Part shown: positions 11,100 through 24,480 of the stretch, in pieces
Layout: each line of letters opens with the position of its first letter
Position numbering within the stretch: the first letter of the stretch is position 1
NCBI GenBank assembly: GCA_050084985.1
Contig: JBITNC010000001.1
Span: forward strand, 160,332,001 to 160,396,000
Length of the DNA stretch: 64,000 nt
Source of the DNA: Nageia nagi
Taxonomy: Eukaryota > Pinophyta
Direction of reading: 5' to 3'
The notes under the pieces: generated by a model
Database searches by the model: none
What the model was told of the DNA's origin: nothing
What the model saw: the letters and a program-made list of their open reading frames with translations, nothing else
Translations under genes and position numbers: made by a program

Positions 11100-14000
11100 A
11101 ACTAGCCTCTTACTATAATTTGAATCAAGAATTTGAGAATTTGGATGAACATGAAAAAAGAGCATTCGATGTAATGTTGGAAGAGTAATAAGATTGATGG
11201 AAGGTAGAGGAATAAAAAAGACATTAATAGATAGATTGGACTCATGTTGGGGTTGAAGAGGACTTGATCCATGGTTGGATTGTGTTACATGTGCAAGAGT
11301 TGAAGTTGTTGTGTGCAATGGATCCAAACAACTATATTAAGAATGAAAAAATTCTTGTTGGTCGAATTGATTTGTATCAAGAAAGAATTGAAGTACATAT
11401 TCTAATAGATATGAGTAGCTAGAATCATCTCTGATTGTACAATAAAATGAATCATCAAGGGGTGGAGGATAAAACCACTACTCAAGTTGAAATAGTCTTG
11501 ATGAAATGTTGTTTGATACTAAAGATAAATTAGACCAATTAGGACTACAACCTCTCACAACTAAAAGTAAGGAAGGATGTATATTCGAAAGATGATCTTG
11601 AAAATAACATTTTTTTAACAAATTAGGATTTTTTTTTTGGAAATTCAAATTGTTGTAAAGGGTAGAAGAAGTACTTCAATGTAAAATCATGAAACAAATA
11701 TTATGATCTTATCATGTATGAGGAAATTTTGTAAGGAAACGAGCCCACCTGTTCATTAGGTTCATTTAGAAATGTCATTATCAAATAACCATAACTTCTA
11801 CATTAGAATTTCATTTCTCTTATCATTTGAACTATTGGAAAGAGGAGAAAGATATATTTGATGCCACAAATTGAAATTTATAGTTTGGAAGAATGTCATA
11901 GTTTTAAAATTTTGTAATCTTCATGCACTTATAAAATAATGATATTCAAGGAAGGGGAGTATTATTTTTACTTTTATTCTAATTTCATTTTTGGTTGAAG
12001 ATTCTATTTACTCTATAATGTATGTATTTTATTCATAGAGTGGAATTACATGTGATAACCATATGAATGTATGGGAATATTAGAAAGCATAAGGTTGAAT
12101 GAAAGAGGAAAAACACCAAGAAAGGATCAAATATGAATGCAATGGATCAAGTGAATTGAATATAAAGGAAGTATGAAGATATTTCTCAGAAAACCAAAGG
12201 AGTAAAATTATTTCATATCAAATTGGTTCAAGACTTGATCAACAATTTAGAGGTGAAGATCATCAATTTTCAAGATGTTAATACAAATATCCTAGTTTTA
12301 TGATATGTATTGTATCACATCCCTTCAATGTCACACTTGGTACCCCATTCCCTCTTCACCTTGCTCTAATTCCTCATTAAGTTCTCAAATCCATATATTC
12401 AATATCATAAATAAACATGTTCAGTTTGACTGGTCTCCATGAGCAATGTTAAGCCGAGGAGGTAAAGTTTTTTGGTGAAATAGATCTAGATATTCTTAGG
12501 TAATGCGATTTGAGTTATGGGTATTATTACTTAGTTTGGTTTTTTACTAGGTTTTGAAGATAATGGGGTTTCATGTAGGGCGTGCACTTAAATTTGCATT
12601 ATTTTTTAGTATAAAGATGAAATTGTATCAGTTCTCCACATAAGGGAATTCAAAATACAAATACCTCTATGCCATATCAACATACACTCATTAGTCTTTG
12701 TTAATATTGGTATTTTTTAGTTTGTAAACTTCTTTCATATGTTAGTAAGGGAGGTTTGTATTTCATCATCAATGAGTTCAAGTACTTCTATCTAGTTCTC
12801 ATCACCAATGTTGCTAGAGTAGGGAATATCATTTAATGGGATTTCTACATCCTCCAATAGAGTATAGAGGCTGTAAGAGAAACAAGATAGTTTGTCTTTA
12901 TTATCTCTTTTATTAATTTCTATCCTACATCCTTGTTACTTTAATATATGAATCCTCTCCTATTTTTCTTGGTTTATATTTCTATCTATAGAGGTGGGGT
13001 GGGGAAGACCAAACTTCCCTCCTTTATTCCTATATAAGTATTATAGGTTTTTACTTATTTGAGGTATTTTGCATTTAGTTAAATGTTTATCAAATTTTAA
13101 TGTTGTTTGGATATCGATTTCATGGATTATCCATGTATAAAATTAAAGTTTGGAGATATGAATTTTTTCATGGTTTCTTTTAACATACAATTATGGCTAT
13201 CACTTTTTGATATTATTTTGGTGGTTTCACATTCATTATTTTTCATGCATGTGGAGCCATGCTATTTTCATCATGTTGGTAAGAATGTCTCAATAATTAC
13301 ATGATCTCTAATATGTTTAGACATCACTTCAAATAGCACCAAAATGCAGCTTAGGCTCCTTATGAGGTTAGTAATTATCCATCAGCTTCAGTAGGAGACA
13401 TAGTAAAATTCATATTATTAGTAAAAATTAAGTACATTTACTAATAAAAAAATCAATAAAGGTAGTGTGCAAAATTTTGACACAATTTCATCGATTCTAA
13501 TGTGGGTAAAAATAAAAGCTAAAATCTACAACTTTTACCAACATGAGGCATAATTTCCAATGATAAAGAAGGTATGGATATCCATCAAAGAGCAATTGAA
13601 AAGGATTTTCATTCAAACATTATGGGCACATGCCCTAAAGAACATATTTATTGTGTTTGAAATCATATCATATAGATAATGTATACTAAATAAATGTTTA
13701 AGGATAGAGAATAGTTCAGAATTATTTTTCATCAAATATTACAACTTTGAGTACATTGATAAATATGTGTTATGTGTCTTATGATGTGTGAAAACCTTAA
13801 GGCCTTTTTAGTAGATACAATTATGTGATGTAACTTTATGCACTTGCATGTGATACATTTCTCTATCTCTTCCACTATGTATTCTTGCTTATAAGATTCT
13901 TCATAGAATGGACACTATTGTACTTTCTTATGGGATTCTTCATGGAATGGACACTATTGCATTAGACGATGGTATAACTTATCAATTATATTATTAAGTA

Positions 14001-14120
14001 TTTAGAGGTTTTTATGTGTAGATATGTTTATGACTACCCTTGCATGGAATTTGTGGATGAATTTAAGGACAACTTGTGAAGAAGGTGACTGTCGCATTAA
14101 TTTCCTCTATATATGATCCA
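11100..14120 (+). repeat. Inverted repeat pair A, arm 1 (about 3 kb)
   Basis: This arm is the reverse complement of 21735-24480. Matching landmarks include: gcaatggatccaaac (11314) against ttggatccatcccatgcaac (24245); aataagattgatggaa (11187) against ttccatcaatcttatt (about 24374); gaggtggggtggggaaga (12991) against cttccctaccccacctct (about 22863); and gactacccttgcatgga (14031) against tccatgcaagggtagtc (21807). Arms differ by many substitutions and about 280 bases of indels. The outer part can be read (+) as NEKILVGRIDLYQERIEVH followed by YNKMNHQGVEDKTTTQ, a family I do not recognise. The inner part holds a PPR relic. Confidence 0.85.
13480..13665 (+). pseudogene. PPR repeat relic
   Basis: The string ggtatggatatccatcaaag (13570) encodes the GMDIHQR element seen at the end of PLS-class PPR repeats (family GMEIHQRV). 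It is preceded by a decayed KSTTFTN string (family NSATFASILPACA). Frames are broken. The inverted arm carries the same relic at about 22280-22440 on the minus strand. Confidence 0.6.
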
Positions 14121-14157
14121 TAAGAAGGAATTTTTCCTTCTTGATCTCCTCTTCTTG

Positions 14158-14594
14158 TTAGAATTTGTAATGTTGTGTAATATTTCTCCTTAATGTAAAT
14201 TCACTTAATACTTAAAGTATTATTAGATACCTTAAAGTATTAATGTAATTAAAAATAAGTATGAGATTAAAAATAGAAAAGGGATTAATTATAGAGTGGA
14301 TTTCTTCTTATAAAAAGAGAATAACCCTCCCTTTCTGGAGTTACAAAATTGTAATGTAAGATTTACTATAGTTTTAGAGTCTATGAGATAGAGAAGAGAT
14401 TTGGTAAGAGAGATCATTGAGAATAAAAAGATCTTAGTTAGTAGACGTACTCCCAAGGAGGAAGGAACCACTTTATATCTTGTGTTATTTGTGAGATTAG
14501 CTTGAGTTATTAGGCTATTGTGTTGATGTTGAAAGTATGTTCTTGAGATCTTTGTAGAGTAAAAGTTAAGTCATAGAGAGTTAATTTCTTCAAG
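14158..14594 (+). mobile_element. LTR of a copia-type retrotransposon
   Basis: The segment starts tgttagaatttgtaatg and ends just before a tRNA-Met-type primer site. It matches, in reverse orientation, the segment at 30125-30570: shared strings are aatatttctccttaatgta, agagtggatttcttctt and gatgttgaaagtatg against gatgttgaaaatgtc. Length of about 440 bases, TG start, and position next to a primer site are those of a copia LTR. No matching LTR in the same orientation is visible downstream, so this is a solo or truncated element end. Confidence 0.8.
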
Positions 14595-14606
14595 TGGTAT
14601 CAAAGC
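14595..14606 (+). other. Primer-binding site (initiator tRNA-Met type)
   Basis: The sequence tggtatcaaagc matches the usual plant copia primer site tggtatcagagc (complement of the 3' end of initiator tRNA-Met) with one difference. It lies 2-3 bases past the LTR, which orients the element to the right. Confidence 0.8.
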
Positions 14607-15171
14607 TTTTCTTGGAAGCTCCTCTTTAGCATCTTGAAATTCCATTTATCTTTTTTTTTCCATCTAATTTTGTGAGGTAAAATGATCTTAAAGGTATAAT
14701 TATCCTCTTACCTTGTTTATTTTCAAATTTTGTTGTATTACTAACCATTTTGGTTCCTTGATTATCAAGTTTAAGTTTAGCAAAATTTGATTATAGTAGA
14801 TAATACATAGTTGTTATACTAACATGTTAGTTTAATCTAGTATTATTGCTATGAATTATCTTAGTTTGTTAAGCTACAAATTTTTAAGTAAAATTTCCTA
14901 ATGTGTAACAATAATATGCAAGTTTTGAGTGAATTTGCTTAAATTTAGCAATAATAAATTATTGTAGCTTAAAATTATAAATTTCTACTTAGTGTAGAAT
15001 TGGACAAAATCTTTGCAAAGTTTTTTTACTATATTGTTATCATTGCAAATTTTTTTACTATGCTAATATATGCTTGTTAAAATATATTCAATTTTTTTTA
15101 TAAAATTGCATTTTTATTGTCTTTATAAAACTATATTTTTAAAGTTTTTATAAAACTATATTTTTTTATAG
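14607..15171. other. Decayed retroelement interior, no frame
   Basis: AT-rich sequence following the LTR and primer site. No gag similarity could be read. It contains short repeated strings such as tttttactatattgttatca and tataaaactatattttt. Confidence 0.4.
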
Positions 15172-15292
<121 letters not shown>

Positions 15293-15364
15293 CTATTTTT
15301 ACAATTTTTTTATATATAATTTTTTATTTGTAAAAGACATACACTAGGAAACTGAAATAATCAC

Positions 15365-15850
15365 GTATTATGGTGTTATTAGGAAAGTCATTTTATTGAA
15401 TTTCTTATGGTGGGACTACCCCTTATTCAAATGTGATTGGGTGAATGTTCTCTATAATAAGATTGGAATTAATATTGATGAAATGGGATACATAATAGTT
15501 AAAATGAATAGATTATAACATGAGGATAGACTATAAGATGATCCATGTCTTCTAGCATCACAAGGAAAATAAGTTTTTTTTATATATAAGATTTAATTGA
15601 AATAAGTTGGTATGTGGCTCTCATATCACCTTCAAAAAGGGATTAAATAATAACATAAATAATGAAATTGCTTAAGATGATAACACAAATAATGAAATTG
15701 CTTAAGATGGATATCTTTAGAGGAAAATATTTTTTGAACTTGAAATTGCTTAAGATGATAACACAAATAATGAAAACATTGAATATGTACATAAGGATAT
15801 TGTGAGTACATTTTTGAAAGTATGATTACTAGCTTGGATCCTTGCATAAA
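15365..15850 (+). pseudogene. CACTA transposase C-terminal fragment (DUF4216-like)
   Basis: This is a plus-strand copy of the C-terminal region found in the two CACTA genes (37100-37290 and 43450-43650, minus). It reads YYGVI, then the equivalent of PLFKCDW, then the GIKIDEIRYTIV region, all with stops. The family pattern is YYGV..DIIELDY....VPLFKCDW, then G.K.DE.GFTLVN. Only this end of the gene is present, so it travelled as part of inverted arm B. Confidence 0.7.
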
Positions 15851-16559
15851 CAAAAGAAAGGTAGTGTTTGGAAAACTTACCATTTGTAGATTGGTTTTTG
15901 ATGCTCTGAATGTTTTTGGGTTACACAATTGCTTTAATTCTCCACAACAATTTTTGATCATAAAGTGTATTTAAAATATGTCATCTCATATATCATCATT
16001 TAAATATAAGCACATTAAGATTCAAATTATATGGTCAAATAATCTAAACATGCTCTACATATTTAGTTATGCTCAAACATTTATAATATGTTTTTCATAA
16101 TATATTTATAAAAATATTTTGATATATGTCATGCATTGAAGGAGCCCATAACTGGTTCCATTATTTTCATCTAATCATTCTATATATACAAAATGGTATA
16201 CACTTGGTAACCACATGTTTTTTCTATATTTTATTAGCATATTTTTTTCAACTTACCACTTTTAGACTAGTTTTAAACACTTGGAAAACTTTTGGCTTGA
16301 ATAGTTGGTTTCTTTATCCAAGCCAATTTTTGGATCATATGGTGTATTTAAATAATTTCATATCATATGTCATAATTTATTTGTAAAAATATTTTGATAT
16401 AAACTATGTAGTGAAGGAGCCCACAACATGTTCCACTATTTTTCATCTAATCCTTCTATGGTATGGTCTTGTTAACCTCATATGTTTTTGTGTTTAGCTT
16501 GCATTTGCCAACTTACAAATTTTGGACTTATTTATGGATATTTTGGTAGTGAAGTTTAA

Positions 16560-16720
16560 AGCTTCCTTAAGATAGCATGCATGGATAAGAAGGTAAAAGA
16601 TGCATGTATAATGATGAATCCTATGATTGCAAGATATGTACAAAATGAAAGATTTTATAGACTCTTAAGCAGATGTATTTGTCAAGTATAAAACTAGCTA
16701 CATGATGAAACATAAAGTAT
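16560..16720 (+). pseudogene. PPR repeat relic
   Basis: Decayed reading MIARYVQNERFYRLL corresponds to the family MIAGYAQNGFAEEAL, followed by a remnant of the QMQL.GVK linker (tgtcaagtataaaac). Only one repeat can be read. Its inverted counterpart lies near 42350-42480. Confidence 0.5.
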
Positions 16721-17460
16721 CAAAAAAAAATATAAAAATTGTAAGGTGACAAAAATATGTTTGTAATACTTAACTGTTCAACCAAGAAATATAAATGCTA
16801 TGTATTTTTACCTCCATTAAAAAGGTTGGGTGTCTTTCCCCATGGATAACATATTCAAACCATTATGAATTAGATAAGTTAAGGATACCTACCTTTACAA
16901 GCTCTTAGTAGATTTATCACCACTAAGCTTCAACATTGTTCATTAATGTTACCACACAACCAAATTATATGCTTCATATCATTTCATATAATTGTATATA
17001 TGGTGCATTTGGATCATTTTAGTTGATCCACTAATGAATAACTCAAGTATTTTCATACTCATCTCCTCAAAGATGAGAGGATTTTTGTCCTCGAGACCTC
17101 TCTTGTATGTTTTTTTTCCATAAGAGGAATTTGAAGAAAATCCAAAGAGAAATTAATTCTAATCCAAGCATATCCTACAAATTTGACTCTCTTTGCCTTT
17201 ATAAAAGGCATCCAATCATGAAGTTGTTGCCCAATCCAACCTAGAAATTCTAATTCCTTGTTGGAATATAAATTACCAATTACTTCATTACAAGGGGTAT
17301 CCCACCTTTGGATCACAAATTAAATCTGTAACAAAAAAAAAAAAATTTTAAATATCCTTTCAAAATAATAAAATAGTCATATTTTACTCAAATTACTCAT
17401 AATTGCCCTTAAAAGAGGGACATTCCATCTTGGAATACTCAATTACATATTTTTACACCC

Positions 17461-18259
17461 AATTTAAGAAATACATCAACATAAGGATACAGTAATATTA
17501 AATACATAAAAATACTTTAAATATATTTTAGTTTGTTTTAGAATTTATAATATATATTTAACTATAAAATTTATACTATAATTTCTATTAAAATTTATAT
17601 TAAAATGTATAATTTATTTATTTATTATTATTTTAGAAAAGGCATGTTATCCTTGGAAGGTGGAATTAGAGCAAATGTTATTTGTATTATACATATTTGG
17701 CTGATGAGTATTAGGAAGGTGATTCTCCACATGGCAATCTTTTGTCTCCCCCCACCTAGATGTGGATATGTCTCCCCATCTAAATGTGGAATCAATGCAA
17801 TGCACATCTCTCTATTTGTATATATCTCCAGTCTCCACATTCTGCATAGACCTGAGGATCAGTGATGGCATATCCTTATCTCATAGAACTTGAATATCAT
17901 CACAAAGTTGAACCATCATATGGATGAGTTATTGTGATTGATGATTAGAGAGTAAGCATTAGCTATCTGTGTTATTCTAATGTGCACTAGTGTTTTGGCC
18001 CTACCAATACGATAAGGGGTTGCAATCATGCTTGATTGAATTTTAATGAATAAGGGTCTATATGGTGTCATAAAACTACCTATGATCCCCTCACTACTAC
18101 TAATTGTTCCATTATTACTCAAGGGATGTGACTAGTTTTAGAGATGATGCTCTAGTGCTCGTAGGGAAGAGAGGTTCAGATATATAAGAGATGAAGTATG
18201 TAGTATGTGAGCTATGAATATTTTTATCAATTAAGAGCAATTGAAAATGGTTTTGCATA
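17461..18259. other. Spacer with a C/T-rich patch, no gene
   Basis: No recognised gene. The patch at about 17640-17860 has balanced composition unlike its surroundings and contains an 18-20 base near-repeat (cacctagatgtggatatgtc and catctaaatgtggaatc). The overlapping frames on both strands there share no motif with any family I know. Confidence 0.35.
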
Positions 18260-18560
18260 GAATCAAGAATTTTTTCATAATATGCATGATACAAACATAG
18301 TTTCATGGAATGCAATGATCAAAGGATATTCACACAATTGGTTTTTTGAGAAGGATCAAAGACTTTAAAGCAAATGCAATTGTCAAGAGTAGAGTCACAC
18401 TTGCAATCATTTGCACTTAGATAGGCATAATGCCAAATTTTTATAATTATTTGATTAAATGCCTCATCAAAATGAAGTCTCATGAACTACAATTATTGCA
18501 GGATATGCACAAAATGGGTTTGAGAAGACCTTAGAGATATTTAAGTAAATGCTTCTATTA
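18260..18560 (+). pseudogene. PPR repeat relics (two)
   Basis: The string aacatagtttcatggaatgcaa (split as NIVSWNAMI) with caaaggatattcacacaatt (KGYSHN) matches the PPR NVVSWNAMIAGYAQNG motif near 18290-18350. A second copy, acaattattgcaggatatgc then acaaaatgggtttg, lies near 18488-18520. Frames are broken between them. Confidence 0.65.
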
Positions 18561-19679
18561 GTTGTGCTTCCCAATTCTTTGATAGGCCTCAAATCTCTTA
18601 TTTGATCCATAATGTAGAGGGAGAGGAGGACATGGAGTCTATTGTTCCCTATTTTCTAGGTTGGGTTGGTTATTTCATTTTTGGGTATGTCTTTACAATA
18701 ACATGAATTTATTTTTGAATCTTGATCTTGTTGTAATGCTTTAAGCTCTTGTTGGAGAACATTCAAAAAGTTAGTTGTATTCCAGTCAATTGTGCTATTG
18801 AAACAAAGTTGGGTCTCCTCATGGAGGGAGGAATGTGTCTCATTTTCCCTCTCTTATAACCTTTCTAGAATTTGTTATTGTTCTTTTATTTGAAACGATA
18901 ATAATAGGAAAATAAGCATAACATATTTCCATTTTATTTTATTTTATAATTAAAAGCGTAAGTTTTAATTATATGAATAATAATTAGATGTAAATAAAAG
19001 AATTTGAAAAAATTATGTTTTTATTTTGAAATTGTAAATAAAAATATATAAATAAATTATTCAATTTAATTAGAATATTTTCAAATAAAAAAAATAAGAA
19101 GATTTTATTTATGTTAAATTAAATAATGGAATGTGAAAGAATTATATTTTTATTTAGCAATCGTAAATAAGAATATATAAATAAATTATTTAACTTAATT
19201 AAAATATTTCTAAAAAAAATAAAATAAGAATACATCAACTTGCACCTCCCTCTTAGGTGCAAGTATATGAAATGAAGATTGCTATACTTTTCAGTTTGTA
19301 GTAACATGCTTAGTTGTTAAATGATTTGGTACATTATATAATGTTGTTGTAGCTATTGTTGAACATGTCTTTCTAAATCTTGGCTTTTAGCATAGACATA
19401 GCTCCTTGTTTGCTATGCAATTTAGAATTGTTTGTAAAAAGATTTATATTCACCTTAAGGGTTCATTCCTATGTATCAAAATATTCCAAGTTAATTCTAT
19501 TATTTAGCCTATCACACATTTATTGTAAACACTTAAAATCAATTCAATTGTAATCTTTCAAAAATGCCTTTTATCTTAATTGAATTCAATGTGGTAAACC
19601 TTTTCATAACTTGATCAGTAATCCAGTGTGTGGAGTGAGGTAATGACTTTATGAGTTTAAGTTTTTTATCAAACAATTC
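18561..19679. other. Spacer with a 128 bp duplication
   Basis: No gene recognised. A tandem-like duplication is visible: ttgtaaataaaaatatataa (19032) recurs as tcgtaaataagaatatataa (19162), with similar flanks over about 120 bases. Confidence 0.45.
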
Positions 19680-19800
19680 TTGTATCTTTTGTATGCAATG
19701 GTCATAGGATATGCACTAAATGAACATGTTGAAAGGGTCGATGAATAATTTGATAAGATGCATGATGTAGACAATTACAACTAATAAATATTGTCAATGA
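19680..19800 (+). pseudogene. PPR repeat relic
   Basis: Reads as AMVIGYALNEHVERV then a DKMHD-like remnant, matching the PPR AMIAGYAQNGHVE.A...FDKM pattern. Only one repeat, with stops. Flanked by two partial copies (19870, 20030) of a string aaagagggaaygcytaatgg. Confidence 0.5.
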
Positions 19801-20084
19801 CAGATAAAGATTCAATATTGGTTAGTGCCTATCAAAGAATTTTATTTGAGCAATGTTAATTTGAGAAAAAAGCTCAAAGAGGGAACGCTTAATGGCATAA
19901 AGTTCTTGAGCCAATCCATTGAACACGATGAATCTTGAGTTTGAAGCAATGGATGATTGATATGGTTTCAATCACAAATAGTTATTGTACACATTTGCAA
20001 ATTGTAGGATGTAAATTTGAAGCTCAAAACTCCAAAGAGGGAATGCCTAATGGCGTAACAAGAACAATAAAAAATAAAAATTAA

Positions 20085-20205
20085 ATTAACAATTATAATA
20101 ATACTAAATAAAATAATAATAATAATACTAATTATTATTATTATTATTATTATTATTATAACAATTACATATATATTAAAATAAATAATAATAATAATAA
20201 CTATT
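20085..20205. repeat. (TAA/TTA)n microsatellite
   Basis: Interrupted trinucleotide runs: aataataataatac, attattattattattatt and aataataataataata. They generate a false poly-Ile frame on the minus strand. Confidence 0.95.
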
Positions 20206-20459
20206 AAAAAATATAACTCTCTCCATGGAATGGTTTCTCTGCACAACATGATAGTTCTTGTTGCTTTTGATTTTTTACATTTTTCATGGAATGGTTTCTT
20301 GGTTCTCTGCATAATATGATATTGATGGTTTTTTGTATCCTCTTCATGGATAAATTAATCCTCAATGGTATGGTTTTAGTATGGTACACATCATTGTGGT
20401 TTTGAGCACCCTAATATACATGTATTGAAAGAATACATAATGCCCAAGAATAGGTTGAC

Positions 20460-21290
20460 AAAATACCTCAATGAAATGCAGTTTCATGGACTACAATGAT
20501 CACAAAATATATAAAATGATGGATCTTTCATAAAGGATTTAAAGACTTTTAAACAAATATAATTATCACATGTAAATGCAAACTCTGAAACCTTTGACAA
20601 AAATATTCCAACATGTTCTATTATCAGAGCTTTAGAAGAAGGTATGGACATCCATAAAAGAGTAGATGAAAAAGTTTTTTCATGGAATATTGTTGTTGTG
20701 AAACCTAAAGAATTATTTTATGATATGCATGATGGAAACATAGTTTTATAGACTACAGTGATCATAGGATATGCACAAAATGGATTTTCTAAAAAGGTTG
20801 TAGATACTTTTAAGTGTATAAAATTATCAAGTATAAAGCCAAACTTTGTAACATTTACCAACATTCTTCTAACATGTGCCACTATGGGAGCTCTAAAATA
20901 AGGTATGATCATACATCAAAGAGTACATGAAAATATGACATTATTTATTAAGATGCATGATGTAATTATCAAGTATAAAGTAAAACTCTGTAACCTTCCC
21001 CAACACTATACTAGCATGTGCCACCATGAGAACTTTAGAATAAGGTATGGAAATCCATCAAGGATATTTGAAAATGATTTTTCATCAAATATGTTTGCTT
21101 TAAATAGGGAAATGGGATGATGTTCAAAGATTTATGCTAAAGTATAAGTAGATTAGATTAAAGTTAACAAAAGGGTACATGTCTTTCATGTAAGAGATAA
21201 ATCATACCCATAAATGAAGAAGATCTTTCAAAAGTTAGAAAAATATCAAGTAAGATGAAGGCACTTGAGCTAAAGAGCTTTTGAGTTATA
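20460..21290 (+). pseudogene. DYW-class PPR gene relic, copy 1
   Basis: Successive PPR elements can be read: VSWTTMI-like near 20482, then LEEGMDIHKRVDEK near 20640. Next come GYAQNGFSKKVVDTFK near 20768 and the SIKPNFVTFTNILLTCATMG region near 20830. The E/E+ region follows: GKWDDVQ near 21110, then NKRVHVFHVRDKSYP near 21165 (family NKVHAFLVGDRSHP), and KMKALE near 21260. PLS-class DYW proteins act in organelle RNA editing. Many stops and frameshifts show this copy is dead. The catalytic DYW domain itself is not readable. Confidence 0.75.
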
Positions 21291-21740
21291 TTTCATTTTT
21301 GGTTAACTACAAGTCATGTTAACTTCTATGGACATTCAATTTGCCCTCTTCACCTCCACTACCTCACTCAAGTCCTTCTTAACTCAAGGATGATGATATG
21401 ATATTGAAGTTGCCCATGAATACTTATTAATGCAAGCACGATGATATTTTAAAAGTATCAATCTATTTTTGGATCTCATATGGGTGATAATGGGGTTGGC
21501 AATTTGTAAATCCTAAGTAGGTATATGCATTCTTGAAGAGAGAAATAGTGGGTCTAGTTTATTTGTTCCCTATTCCTATGGCCTCCCTTCTCTCTTTCAA
21601 ACATGCTTTCTTTGTAGAATGTGAAAATTGACAACTGATTTGCTGTAGGGTTGATGAAGGGGATGATGGTCACATTCTTTATGTAAGAGAAGAGATCCAT
21701 AACAAATAAGAAATCAAGAAGGAAAAATTCCACCTTGTGG
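20460..21740 (+). repeat. Direct duplication pair C, copy 1
   Basis: This block matches 28905-30115 in the same orientation at an offset of about 8.4 kb (ggtatggacatccat at 20641 and 29056; gtgaaaattg at 21621 and 30018). It covers the PPR relic and about 450 bases of 3' flank with the string gtaggtatatgcatt. Copy 1 ends where inverted arm A2 starts; copy 2 ends where an LTR starts. Confidence 0.8.
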
Positions 21741-24480
21741 AGCATGCATAGGGTGAATTCATGCGATGATTACCTTATTCACAAGGTGCCTTAAATCCAT
21801 TCACCAAGTCCATGCAAGGGTAGTCACAAAGATATCTATTTACAAAATCAATTAAGCCACTAAACAAATATATAGATTTGTAAATATTAGAAATCTAAAG
21901 ACTTAATAATATAATTAATAAATTATACCATGATCTAATGCAATAGTTTCCAATATGTGAAGAATCTCATAAGAAAATGCAATAGCATCCATTCCATGAA
22001 GAATTTTGTAAGCAAGAATAAATAGTGCGAGATAGATAAATGCATCACATGCAACTGGACAAGGTTGTACATCACATAATTGCATCTACTAAAAAGCCCC
22101 TAAGACCTGTATAGATCATAAAATACATAATACATATTTATCAACATACTCACAATTATAACATTTGATAAAAAATAAATTTCAACTATTCTATATTCTT
22201 AAATGTCTCTTTTGTGTACATTATCTATCCTACATGATTACAAATACAAAAAACATGTCTATTGGAGCATGCAACCATAATGTTTGAATGAAAATACTTT
22301 TCAACAACTCTTTGATGGATATCCATACCTTCTTTTTCATTGAAAATTATGCTTCATATTGGTAAAAATTGTAGATTTTTCCTTTTATTCCTACCCATAT
22401 TAAAATACATGAAATTATGTTTAAACCATCTGCACCACTTCTAGTGCTTTATTTATTGGTAAATTTACATTCTTTTACTAATAATATGATCTCTACTATG
22501 TCTCTTGGTACATAAATTGATGGATAATTGCTAGCCCTATAAGAAGACTAAGTTGCATGTTGGTGCTTTTTGTGGTGATGTCAAAACATCTTAGAAATCT
22601 TGTAATTATCAAGACATTCTTACCAACATGATGAAAAGAACATGTATCTACATGCATGAAAAATAATGATTATGAAACCACCAAAATTATATTAAAAACT
22701 AATAGCCATAATTGTATGGTAAAAGAACTCATGAAAAAACTCATATCTCCAAACTAGTATTTATAGAATAATAAAATTTGATAAACCTTTATCTAAATGC
22801 AAAATGCTTCAACCAAATAAAAATTATGTTACATATATAGGAATAAGGGAGGAAGGTCTGGTCTTCCCTACCCCACCTCTATGGATAAAAATCTAAACCA
22901 AGAAAAAATAGGAGAGGATCCATATATTAAAATAACAAGGATGTAGGATAGAAATTAATAAAAGAGAGATAATAAAGACCAAGTATTTTCTTTTGCTTAC
23001 AACCTTGACACTCTATTGGAGGATAAAGAAACCCCATTAAATGATATCCCTATTCCAACAACATTGATGATGAAAACCAAATTGATGTACCTAAACCCAT
23101 TAATGATGAAGCATAAACCTCCCTTTCTAACATAACAAACATGTTACTAAAATAAAAAATACTAACATTAACAAAGACTAATGAGTGTTTGTTGAGATAG
23201 TAGAGAGGTATTTATGTTCCAAATTACCTTATGTTGAGAATTGATACAATGTCAGCTTTATACTCAACAAATAACATAAACTAAAATTTACCCCCTATAT
23301 GAAACCCAATTATCTTGAAAACCAGTAAAAACCCAAAATAAGTAATAATACCCATAACTCAAATCATATTACCTAAGAATATCAAAAACTAAATCATTAA
23401 ATACTTTTACCTTTTGGCATAACATTGCTCATAGCAATCAATCAAATTGCATCAATTTGCTTATAATATTGAACATATACATTTGAGAACTTGATGAGAA
23501 AGCAAAGTAAGGTGAAGAGGGAGGGGGTGCCAAGTGTGATGTTGAAGGGATGTGATACAAGGCATATCATAAAACTAGGATATTTATATTTATATCGATC
23601 TTCATCTCTAAATTATTGATGAAGTATTGACCTTATTTGATATGGAACAATTTGACTCCTTTGGTTTTCTAAAAATCTCTTGATACTTCCTTTATATTCC
23701 ATTTACTTGATCCTTTCTTGGTGTCATTCCTCCTTCATTCGAACTTATGCTTTCGAATATTCACATGCATTCATATCATTATCACATGTATTTGTAGTCT
23801 ATGAATAAAACATGTACATTAGAAAGTAAATGGAATCTTCAACCAAAGATAAAATTGTAATAAAACTATAATAATACTCCCCTTCCTAAAATGCCATGAT
23901 TTCATAAGTGCATTAAGATTACAGAATTTTAGAACTATACTATCCTTTCAAACTACAAATTTTAAAATTCATGGCATTGAATATCTCTTTCTCCTCTTTC
24001 CTGTCATTTACTTGTGAGAGCTTGTAGTCCTAGTTTGTTGAATTTATCTTGAAAAGCAAACCACATTTCATCAAGTCTGTTTTAGTCTAACCAGTACTTT
24101 TATCCATCACACCTTGTTGATTCATTTTGTTGTACACTTAGAGACGATTCTAGCTACTCAAATCTACCTGAACATGCAATCCAACTCTTTCTTGATACAA
24201 ATTGATCCATCCAATAGGAACTTGTTCATTCTCAATATATATAGTTGGTTGGATCCATCCCATGCAACAACTTCAACTTTTATAAGTGTAACATGATCCA
24301 ACTATTGATCGAGTCCTCTTCAAACCTAATATGAATCCAACCAATCTATTGATATCCTTTTTATTCCTCTACCTTCCATCAATCTTATTACTCTTATAAC
24401 ATTACATTGGATGCTCATTTGTCACATTCAAGAAAATCAAGTACTCCTTTGTCCAATTCATCCAAGTATTATCCTTGATT
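21735..24480 (-). repeat. Inverted repeat pair A, arm 2
   Basis: Reverse complement of 11100-14120 (landmarks given there). It carries the same components in mirror order: the unknown gene-like outer part (24040-24480), the middle section with the cttccctaccccacctct landmark, and a PPR relic (minus, about 22280-22440). At the inner end there are two near-identical strings containing tgaagaatytyataagaaa. It begins right after the duplicated PPR block. Confidence 0.85.

Larger units (their letters stand above)
15330..17460 (+). repeat. Inverted repeat pair B, arm 1 (about 2.1 kb)
   Basis: This arm is the reverse complement of 41570-43680. Landmarks: gtaaaagacatacacta (15330) against tagtttatgtcttttacac (about 43656); caacttaccacttttagac (16249) against ccaaaagtggtaagttga (about 42769); and gagggacattccatcttgg (17415) against ccaagatagaatgtccctc (about 41598). 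The interior contains about three copies of a roughly 300-base unit marked by cacttttagac and gaaggagccca. Despite conserved small frames (16126-16386 and 42750-42980), neither arm has a convincing protein beyond the CACTA tail. Confidence 0.85.

Noticed and set aside
19968-20312. 114-codon minus-strand frame rich in Ile
   Set aside because: Produced by the TAA/TTA microsatellite; no real protein character.
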